From the IMG/VR virus record IMGVR_UViG_3300027969_000201, positions 1-39,551 of that record: a DNA stretch of 39,551 nt. One strand, written 5' to 3'. Each line of letters starts with the position of its first letter. Position 1 is the stretch's first letter. The DNA comes from a virus. A model generated the notes under the pieces. That model did no database searches. It saw only the letters and a program-made list of their open reading frames with translations, and was not told the DNA's origin. Positions 34,301 through 39,551 of the stretch are shown here, one piece after another. A program made the translations under genes and the position numbers.

Positions 34301-36379
34301 TGCTTTTGACTGCTCATTGTTCAAGTGGAAACCAGATTCATCCATCAAGTTCTTCTGGTTCAGCATCCCAGACATGGCATCGACAAGAGTCACGTTTGGA
34401 TTGTTGTTCGCGATGTCGCTGTACATCTCGTTCATCACCAAGTTGGGATTGTCAATCGCTTCTTGAAATGAGTTAGCAAACGGCTGGGCAGACAAGATAA
34501 TGCTCACGCCGCTTTCACCAAGCCTAGACACAATCTCATCTAGGTTGGCGCGGGTGATCGCTGGGTCTACACCAGTAGCAATGTCGTTAGCTCCGATGTC
34601 CAACACTACGGTGGTGCCGGGAGCAAAGGTGCCTCCATCCCTTTCAAACACGTTCAGTTGGTTCAGCACATCTGCTGTCTTGTACCCACCTACCGCTGTG
34701 TTCGTAACGTCCTGACCAAAGGCTTGATTAGCAAGCTTAGTGTTCTGATCACCAGCCAGCCAGCTAGCACCAGACAATACGACGCCTTTTAATTGGTTAG
34801 GCTTTTTAATGACGTCTTGAAGGATGCCACCATCAGCCATGCGCACAACTCCACCGCTTGCTTTGCGCATCAATGCTTGGCGCATTTCATGTTGGCTTGG
34901 GTTTACTTTGCCGCCTTTGGCTTTGTAGTTTACATACTCTTCAGCTTTAAATTCATCAGGGGCAATCAAGCCTTGAGCAGATCCACCCTGAGCAAAGCCA
35001 AACGTCTTCTTTGCAAACGGTTCAGTGCGCGGTAGGTCAGCCATGCCAGCCTTCTTGTTGATGCGCTCCACCTCAGCGTCGGACAACACCTTGTTGACTT
35101 TCATAGATCCACCGATCAACCAATTACCCGTCATGTTGGGGTTGGTCTTATATCGATAGTGTCCGCCTTTGGGGATCTGATCCGTGATGTGCGCCTTCAC
35201 TGGAATGACCTTGCCTTGTGCATTGGTGCCACGCTTGGTAGCCTCAGACTGCCAGTCCACATCATTAGGCATCTCGACCTCAGCCCATGCATGGTTAGAT
35301 GGGCGACGATCAGGCGCTGTCTTTGATGGGTCGGACTTCTCTCCAATGTGGGTAGCCATAGGCAGATCACCAGCATGCCAGCCGGGTCGGTAGGCAAGGT
35401 CGCCGATCTTTGACTTGACCTTACCGTTTTTCATGTCGCCTTCTTTGGCGTCCACCCACTTGTTCATCTCAACTGGGGTGTTGGCGTCTACGAAGAGTGG
35501 GAAAAGTTTGCCGGGGTGATCCTTATGCACACGGAACAGCTTATACGCCTTGACGGTGCTCTCGGGTTCTTTGGCTACTGATCCACCCTTTGCCATGTTC
35601 GTTATCGCTGACTTGACTTTGCTTGGGTCTAAGATAATGTAGTCATTGTGGGCGTCACTCTTCAAGGCGTCGTAGCCTGCATCGATGTACGGCTTTAGCT
35701 CGCTTGGTTCGCCAGCCATTAACCTAAAGTCCTCGTCAAGGACATGCGCAATCTTGGTCGCTGACATGTGAACGGGCATCACGATTTTGCCATGCTTAGA
35801 CGCATAGTCTGGGTCGTCGGTCAAGTATGAACCAACATTGAACCGTTTGAATTCTTTGTCCGTGCCGTGATACAGGCGCTTTACATGCTTGGGTTGCTTT
35901 GCAGTCTTACTTGCCAATTCTTGGCGCATTTGTTCTGTTGTAGGTTGCACTGTTCCACCTCTTGCTTTGTGTATTACCTGACGCGACACGATACCGTGAC
36001 CGACGTCGCGCTCCTCCTCGTACCGCACAGGATCATGCATGGGGTACAAGTGTTTGGTCGGCGTATTGATGTCGAACCGCGATCCCTTGGGGACTAAGTG
36101 GTCGCCCTCCATCGCACGGAACTGTTTCTGGTTCACCACCTTCGGCTCACCCACCGTAACCTCACCAATAGCCTTAGCCTTGCCTTCACCAGTGCGGACA
36201 ATCGCCACGCGCTTACCAACATAGGGGCGCAGTGTGTCGCTATTGCGTGACTCAAGGGTCTTCTGCCCATCGACAATCATGTCAGCGTACCTCAGCCCTG
36301 CCTTGGTATCGCTCGCTACATTGATGCCCATAGGGGGCTTGCTTGGGATCATGGAATGTCCTTCATGAATGCCGCCCAT
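31349..36379 (-). CDS. Giant multidomain polyvalent-type protein, 1676 aa
   Basis: Domains, numbered from ATG 36379: ASCH-like at about 16-95 (YADMIVDGQKTLESRNSDT, VGKRVAIVRTGEGKA); ADP-ribosyltransferase-like at 166-260 (LYHGTDKEFKRF, YLTDDPDYASKHG, IILDPSKVKSAI); a domain with RPGWHAGDLP and HAWAEVEMP at 276-455; SGNH-hydrolase-like at 533-705 (SGAS with Ser 539, GAND 596-599, FHLN with His 685); low-complexity linkers; a small segment at 805-880 that may be a degenerate second ART; and a C-terminal part from about 1066 with TCPG, GC and GTC cysteines (1223, 1230, 1247), possibly GP88-like. AxGGxV motifs separate the parts. A GTG 10 codons upstream is an alternative start. It may be packaged and injected to counter host defence; that is inference. 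Confidence 0.75.
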   Translation of the reverse strand: MGGIHEGHSMIPSKPPMGINVASDTKAGLRYADMIVDGQKTLESRNSDTLRPYVGKRVAIVRTGEGKAKAIGEVTVGEPKVVNQKQFRAMEGDHLVPKGSRFDINTPTKHLYPMHDPVRYEEERDVGHGIVSRQVIHKARGGTVQPTTEQMRQELASKTAKQPKHVKRLYHGTDKEFKRFNVGSYLTDDPDYASKHGKIVMPVHMSATKIAHVLDEDFRLMAGEPSELKPYIDAGYDALKSDAHNDYIILDPSKVKSAITNMAKGGSVAKEPESTVKAYKLFRVHKDHPGKLFPLFVDANTPVEMNKWVDAKEGDMKNGKVKSKIGDLAYRPGWHAGDLPMATHIGEKSDPSKTAPDRRPSNHAWAEVEMPNDVDWQSEATKRGTNAQGKVIPVKAHITDQIPKGGHYRYKTNPNMTGNWLIGGSMKVNKVLSDAEVERINKKAGMADLPRTEPFAKKTFGFAQGGSAQGLIAPDEFKAEEYVNYKAKGGKVNPSQHEMRQALMRKASGGVVRMADGGILQDVIKKPNQLKGVVLSGASWLAGDQNTKLANQAFGQDVTNTAVGGYKTADVLNQLNVFERDGGTFAPGTTVVLDIGANDIATGVDPAITRANLDEIVSRLGESGVSIILSAQPFANSFQEAIDNPNLVMNEMYSDIANNNPNVTLVDAMSGMLNQKNLMDESGFHLNNEQSKADYINKFADAYKANQPTQNVVDTTNTNTNPIGGLTAITPADNVQNNTNQMADATKLVSPLEQASLVEQTPTPPEPIQQMSYKMPEYQMESTPSYKNYDDYSGGVMERAKGGEVRSPFDYDNPSHVENVAGIAAKHKDFNQIPDAAKHLASVLSQGSYKFVEDPRIQSAIKQAGHNGYYVSGKEGKQQIIRKAEGGAVLPIEQVKAQMMNRFKGLNQLQSIGAEEAPSMGIKAYVPTTGSPDAGRMPVGGIDTSQGDLPVGGIDMSKQQPGHQLMPSQPGQQPGMGQVPMADQPPMDSMPVKGAMQPQQAGSNILSMTPQGQAMAALKPQGLAKGGSAKSVDEMKAELAAKKKAQAAPAASDDDDDEEEVKAPSKRILVKAEGAGGVTGIVIPHHMLHGRSWINKKGKKVVVPGLKDINKARAEVYGSENRDPLSIGQTGKIHKETLEDHFAKPLKDQLASEKEATARLRAAKHLGSKNNTLDESEKLDTVRHETDEEGRTHVGFASKGVAGHALYTSGHGKNEKHHIINTCPGQTEGCGGGKDSKGVIDTSRGTCFAPNAESQYVHAAVRRATHEQAKHDPKMTRDWILAHTGSMRDAANKADKSNQRLLFRPNVVDETDVSSRHVIRHLNEQRKVNDKPPIIANSYGKTNELHDPENGYHVTHSNVGPKVKKGQEISENIARDKARVRNTIMASDNKGDFKNEQGHKTPPKGSYMVTDVKRGSEMSKNMEKHITHAKYWTTGREQYELTPQEKEEGAEGHFGGNGKPSSEDEAHYGHKTIDGKRYDYQKQHILHPRLVNVPIRKKNKKTGEMETKDHMIPTDSRFKDTEFLPKNKFKTKNGKDAGHILMTTPTESTSNIGHETSFTHNVSPKHIEHAIENKGEYEIDKPEDQIKASNKEYRAPQSIKFYAGGGQVGGRHIGFSDDDFHAFPEQNVVAQRHLAMRGHDHEPVAKHGLSNTKRKVTMNKDMDTMLLELTRNKKAK

Positions 36380-36405
36380 TATGCCTTCACCAACATGGCA
36401 CGTCC

Positions 36406-36443
36406 ACACTTTTCAAAGTGTAGTTAACTACAGTTTTAAACTG
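36406..36443. promoter_or_regulatory. Three consecutive palindromes between terL and the polyvalent gene
   Basis: ACACTTTTCAAAGTGT (36406-36421), TGTAGTTAACTACA (36419-36432, perfect 14-mer) and CAGTTTTAAACTG (36431-36443) follow one another, the last covering the terL stop codon. A protein-binding site, RNA structure or packaging site is possible. Confidence 0.45.
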
Positions 36444-37872
36444 CATATGGGTTTTCTCTTCCACGCGCACGTTTGTTGTACTCGTCGGCGTCGTATATGT
36501 CGTCCTCGTCCAGATCCTCGCGAGGTGGTGCATCAATGCTGATCCAGCCGGCATCACGCATGTACCGTAAGCCCTGTGAGATGCAGTCAACGAACTCGTC
36601 ATGCGCCGTCTCAGGGAATGAGCAGATCTGGCTGACCATGCCTTCAGCCCAGTCCCTCACGAATCCCTTGCGCTTACTGCTCTCAGGCACCCACACACGC
36701 CCTGCGCGGATGATGTTGGACACAATGCTTAGGCGCTGGGTCTTGTCCGCTCTGCCGGGGTTGTACCCAATCACAGGCAGGTGCGCTCGTTGCAAGTCTT
36801 GTATAAGACTGATGCCGGCGGCTTTGTCCTCCACCAGCAGTAAGTCAACGCGCTTCTTCTCTTTGCCTTCACCGTACACCGACTCGAACTCGTCAATGAT
36901 CTTGGGGCGCAGATCTGGGTAGGTCAGCTTCTCCTGCCAGCAGTCGATCACCATCACGCACATGCCGCCGTCCATTGGCTTGTATGCGCCCAGTGTGATG
37001 CACCCAGTAGGGTCGTTAGCTTCACCGTCTTTGTATCCACAGTCGTAGCTCTGGATAATGAACTCGAACTTGGGGAACGGCTTGTTGTTGGGCCACAGCT
37101 TGAACCATTCCCTCTTGACGATGCCGCCCTCTTCAGGGTCGATGATCTCGGCGTGGATCTCTTGCCGGCCTAGGTTCGTACCCTCGTACTGCAGGATCTG
37201 CTTTTGGAATGATGGCGCCAGATTCTTCATGTTGCTGTACGTGCTGGCGCGTGTGATCACCACGTCGTCACCCTCACGGTCAATCAACTCCATCACTACC
37301 TCTTTGGGCTTTGGAGTTGTGGAGCATATGAGCTTGGTGCGTTGGCCCAGTCGTATGCCGAACTGGATCATGTCCCACGACTCGCGCAAGTACTCCCATG
37401 CCGCTAGCTCGTCCAGCCAGCCACCGTGGAACTGTGGGCCCCGGAAGCGCTCTGGCTCCGACGCTGGTATGCCCTTGATGAAGCTCCCATTGATCAGGTG
37501 GATCTCGTGCAGGCTGGAGTTGTACTTGGCTATCAATGCAGGCGGGATCACGGATATAAGCCCTGAGTCACCCTCGAAGCATGTACCCTTCAAGTCGCCG
37601 CTGGTAGGGGCTGAGACAAGCCATCGTGTGTTGGGTTGCTCCCATGCCCATGATGCCAAAGTTTCAGCGGACGCCCTAGTTTTACCGGCCCCACGACCCG
37701 CGAGCATCAGCCATATGTTCCACCAGTCACCCGACGGCTCTATCTGGTGCTTATGCGCCTGTTGGCCCAGCCACTTCAACTGCCAATTGATAACCGCCTG
37801 CTCAATGGGATGCAGGGTTTCAAATTCCTTTTTGATGCTGGGATCGTCCAGCACCGCATCTAGTGCGCTCAT
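36436..37872 (-). CDS. terL: Terminase large subunit, 478 aa
   Basis: Walker A AGRGAGKTR (58-66), Walker B region GGWLDELAAW with D154 and E155, coupling-type motif CSTTPK (183-188), and the nuclease domain with D277 in SYDCGY, the acidic LVEDKAAG (345-352) and HDEFVD (424-429). Length and order match the ATPase plus RNase H-like nuclease architecture of phage terminases. ATG overlaps the small-subunit stop. It cuts the concatemer and pumps DNA through the portal. Confidence 0.93.
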   Translation of the reverse strand: MSALDAVLDDPSIKKEFETLHPIEQAVINWQLKWLGQQAHKHQIEPSGDWWNIWLMLAGRGAGKTRASAETLASWAWEQPNTRWLVSAPTSGDLKGTCFEGDSGLISVIPPALIAKYNSSLHEIHLINGSFIKGIPASEPERFRGPQFHGGWLDELAAWEYLRESWDMIQFGIRLGQRTKLICSTTPKPKEVVMELIDREGDDVVITRASTYSNMKNLAPSFQKQILQYEGTNLGRQEIHAEIIDPEEGGIVKREWFKLWPNNKPFPKFEFIIQSYDCGYKDGEANDPTGCITLGAYKPMDGGMCVMVIDCWQEKLTYPDLRPKIIDEFESVYGEGKEKKRVDLLLVEDKAAGISLIQDLQRAHLPVIGYNPGRADKTQRLSIVSNIIRAGRVWVPESSKRKGFVRDWAEGMVSQICSFPETAHDEFVDCISQGLRYMRDAGWISIDAPPREDLDEDDIYDADEYNKRARGRENPYAV

Positions 37873-38216
37873 TCTGATTGGCGTTGCAACTTAATTGACT
37901 TGAGCAACTCACCGAACACGTCCACGTTGTGCTCAATCACCAATGGCTTGTTGTCGTCACCTACATGCTCTTGACGCGCCAGCTTGGGTATGTGGTACTC
38001 CACCACCGACTGGAACATGTCAAACGCTTTGGCTGGGTTAGGTGCCACAACGTATGCACCGTCGGCATCCTGCACACCCTCAGCGACCTTGTCGAGCCAT
38101 CCAGTGAGCCTGTGAGCGTTTCCATCAACAAATGAGGCTATGGCCTGCCTTGCCTCCGTTGTGGCCTTGTTGGGGCTTCCTGCTGGCCTTCCTGCACCCT
38201 TGTTAGCTGTTGCCAT
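37869..38216 (-). CDS. terS: Terminase small subunit-like protein, 115 aa
   Basis: It precedes terL with an ATGA overlap. The N-terminus (GAGRPAGSPNKATTEARQAI) is the basic segment common in small terminases; the rest has HRLTGWLDKVAEGVQ, PAKAFDMFQSVVEYHIPKLAR and a C-terminal part rich in charged residues. I chose ATG 38216, with GGAG six bases upstream, over starts at 38222 or 38228. It should recognise phage DNA for packaging. Confidence 0.78.
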   Translation of the reverse strand: MATANKGAGRPAGSPNKATTEARQAIASFVDGNAHRLTGWLDKVAEGVQDADGAYVVAPNPAKAFDMFQSVVEYHIPKLARQEHVGDDNKPLVIEHNVDVFGELLKSIKLQRQSE

Positions 38217-38244
38217 GATCATCTCCAATAAAATCGAATTGTTT

Positions 38245-38272
38245 ATTGTATATGTTAGTGGTTACCAACCAA
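38245..38272 (-). promoter_or_regulatory. Possible sigma-70-type promoter before the terminase genes
   Basis: On the minus strand TTGGTT (38272-38267) and TACAAT (38250-38245) are separated by 16 bases. The -35 match is weak. It lies at the end of the 93-residue gene and before terS. Confidence 0.25.
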
Positions 38273-38543
38273 CTCGTCCACCTGATGCTTTACGAATAAC
38301 CTTCATGGGTTTATCCACCTTTTCATTGACTTCAATGTCATCTGGTTTGACTTTGTGTCTGTCCAATACTTTCCACAAAGCATTGTTTAGGATCTCGTCT
38401 TCATGGGTGCTTGGGCTGATCTGTTTGTAGCCTTCGTAGGCTTCGCGCACGTCGTCGCCATGCACGGTTACGGTGTCGAGGTGCCTACCATCTTTGTGGG
38501 TGACATCCCATGCACGGTCTTTGAACTTGTACTTCTCTGCCAT
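38262..38543 (-). CDS. Small accessory protein with C-terminal GG motif, 93 aa
   Basis: The sequence has KFKDRAWDVTHKDGRHLDTV, a middle helical part (DEILNNALWKVLDRHKV) and the ending RKASGGRVGW. The end resembles the KASGGVV motif in the 1676-residue protein and the GG/Trp tails of other small proteins here. ATG 38543 has GAAAGGACATAT upstream and is preferred to a start 12 codons earlier. The function is unknown. Confidence 0.7.
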   Translation of the reverse strand: MAEKYKFKDRAWDVTHKDGRHLDTVTVHGDDVREAYEGYKQISPSTHEDEILNNALWKVLDRHKVKPDDIEVNEKVDKPMKVIRKASGGRVGW

Positions 38544-38591
38544 ATATGTCCTTTCACGCAATTGTTTCAGCGCATTCATATGGACGTGAGT

Positions 38592-38849
38592 TTAACCTGA
38601 AGTTTGTTTGCTTGTGAAGTCTTTACCTGCTTTGTATCCTTTGTTGTATTCCAACATGAGTCTGTATTGGAATACGGTGCTGAGGTGCTCCATGAATTCG
38701 ATTGCACTCTCTTCGGCGTTTCCCTCAAAGGATAGGTAGTTGTCGGCGAAGTCCATCACGCCTATTTCGTCGCCGTTCTTGTTGTAGAACGAGATCTTGC
38801 TGTCGTGCCTTGGCATCTTGGTGCCAGACTCTTTGCCTTGTGCGCTCAT
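38592..38849 (-). CDS. Hypothetical small protein, 85 aa
   Basis: It has a beta-like start (ISFYNKNGDEIGVMDFADNYLSF) and a helical end (AIEFMEHLSTVFQYRLMLEYNKGYKAGKD). No family is recognised. It lies just after the coiled-coil gene. Confidence 0.62.
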   Translation of the reverse strand: MSAQGKESGTKMPRHDSKISFYNKNGDEIGVMDFADNYLSFEGNAEESAIEFMEHLSTVFQYRLMLEYNKGYKAGKDFTSKQTSG

Positions 38850-38856
38850 GATGTCC

Positions 38857-39108
38857 TCACTCTGGTGAACTGTTCAAGATGCGGTGCTCTGCCCAGCGCT
38901 TGTAACTCTTGAGTTCTTTGTTCTCGGCTTCTAAGCGCTCCACCTTGCTCTGTAGATTCTTCAGGCGGCTCATGGCTTGGTCGATCCAGTCCTTCACCTC
39001 CATTGGCATGCTGAACTCTTGTTCCTGCTTCACCGTCTTTTTGGGTGTAGTTAACTTCACCGTCTTCTTTGGCGCGGCTTTCGCCGCCACCTTCTTTGCT
39101 GTTGCCAT
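38857..39108 (-). CDS. Small basic coiled-coil protein, 83 aa
   Basis: A Lys/Ala/Thr-rich N-terminus (1-27) is followed by a likely coiled coil (MSRLKNLQSKVERLEAENKEL). ATG 39108 overlaps the previous stop (TAATG), which decides this frame over a competing 101-residue frame on the same strand. The function is unknown; it may bind nucleic acid. Confidence 0.65.
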   Translation of the reverse strand: MATAKKVAAKAAPKKTVKLTTPKKTVKQEQEFSMPMEVKDWIDQAMSRLKNLQSKVERLEAENKELKSYKRWAEHRILNSSPE

Positions 39109-39311
39109 TAGTGTCCTTTTGAGAGTTTGAATTGGCGCTCACGGATGGCATCGATCTCCGCCCACAACTTGATGTAGTAGGGATCGTCCGTGGGCAGGTG
39201 ATTGTTCAACTGCAGTGTAGTGTGGCAGTCCTGCAATGCGCGTAAGCACATGTTGGAGTCGTACTCCCTGAACTTGTTAACGCAAGTCTCGCGTAGTTGT
39301 CCGTAGTTCAT
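39108..39311 (-). CDS. Hypothetical small protein, 67 aa
   Basis: ATG 39311 overlaps the upstream stop (ATGA), so I prefer it to a longer form starting 20 codons earlier. It is helical, with cysteines in RETCVNK, NMCLRALQDCHTTL and a PYYIKLWAEIDAIRERQ end. No family recognised. Confidence 0.65.
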   Translation of the reverse strand: MNYGQLRETCVNKFREYDSNMCLRALQDCHTTLQLNNHLPTDDPYYIKLWAEIDAIRERQFKLSKGH

Positions 39312-39551
39312 TCTGTGTATCCCTTCAAGTATGCGCGGACAATGTCCATGTCTCGTGCAGATACAGTCCATGAATCAGCGTTGCCGCCGTCGAGGATCAA
39401 GCCGCCCTCACCCTTGCCAGAGTAACCGTCGTTGCCCAAGATGGTGCCAACGTAGTAGCGAGTGATGAACTGCCCAAACTCTGTGTGTGGGTAGCGAGCA
39501 TCATAGAACTCCACCAAAGGCTTGTCGCTCTCATTGGTGAGTTTGAAGTCA
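39308..39551 (-). CDS. Hypothetical protein, 5' end outside the window
   Basis: The frame is open to the right edge, so the start is missing; a TTG at 39517 need not be the start. Visible residues include PLVEFYDARYPHTEFGQFIT, YYVGTILGNDGYSG and WTVSARDMDIVRAYLKGY. I do not recognise the family with confidence. Confidence 0.6.
   Translation of the reverse strand, partial: DFKLTNESDKPLVEFYDARYPHTEFGQFITRYYVGTILGNDGYSGKGEGGLILDGGNADSWTVSARDMDIVRAYLKGYTE

Noticed and set aside
36380-36409. GTG start 10 codons upstream for the polyvalent gene
   Set aside because: ATG 36379 has a GAAGG ribosome-like site at short distance and begins just before the ASCH-like domain; the GTG lies inside a palindrome without a good ribosome site.
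37058-37894. Plus-strand 278-residue frame
   Set aside because: It lies wholly opposite the terminase gene with clear Walker and nuclease motifs.
38846-39151. Competing 101-residue minus-strand frame
   Set aside because: The 83-residue frame has the TAATG coupling to its neighbour and a coiled-coil product; this one looks like random Glu/Gly/Ser-rich sequence.

Overview
The window is one continuous stretch of the genome of a tailed double-stranded DNA phage. Every gene I can support lies on the minus strand, so transcription and gene order run from high to low coordinates. The gene set (terminase, 839-residue portal, scaffold, HK97-type capsid, P22/SU10-like neck proteins, many fibres, no sheath or clear tape measure) points to a short-tailed phage (podovirus) of a Gram-negative host. 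The style of many genes recalls phages from freshwater metagenomes, possibly on Burkholderiales, but that host guess is only inference. Both window ends cut through genes. I see no tRNA, integrase, repressor, replication gene, IS element or CRISPR array.

Layout in transcription order. (1) 39551-38262: five small accessory genes, the first truncated. (2) 38216-36436: small and large terminase subunits. (3) 36379-31349: a 1676-residue multidomain 'polyvalent' type protein (ASCH-like, ADP-ribosyltransferase-like, RPGWH-signature, SGNH-hydrolase-like and Cys-containing C-terminal regions) placed directly between terL and the portal gene. (4) 31352-24883: portal, two small proteins, a GroES-like co-chaperonin, scaffold, an unknown protein, a decoration-like protein and the major capsid protein, closed by a strong terminator. 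(5) 24814-21015: virion-type proteins and a cluster of small basic proteins with Gly-Gly motifs and Cys/Trp C-termini. (6) 21005-19594: P22 gp4-like connector with an inserted discoidin-like domain, and a zinc-ribbon-like protein. (7) 19592-11334: fibre proteins and four Gly-rich adhesin paralogues. (8) 11331-8791: lysis and envelope region with several tiny membrane proteins, a GH108-type endolysin and a 3TM holin. (9) 8733-1: second neck adaptor, fibre, gp10/nozzle-like protein, a small protein and a giant (>1533 residues) protein, possibly an ejection protein, running off the left end.

Genes are packed with many ATGA or TAATG stop/start overlaps, which suggests translational coupling. The most unusual signals are the short x-A-x-G-G-x-V motif that punctuates the polyvalent protein and recurs in several small basic proteins; a DGSAxxDLP peptide at the same residue positions in portal and scaffold; a perfect ten-copy hexapeptide repeat followed by 42 consecutive prolines; an alternating array of two adhesin subtypes; and mobile beta-rich modules inserted into neck and fibre proteins.
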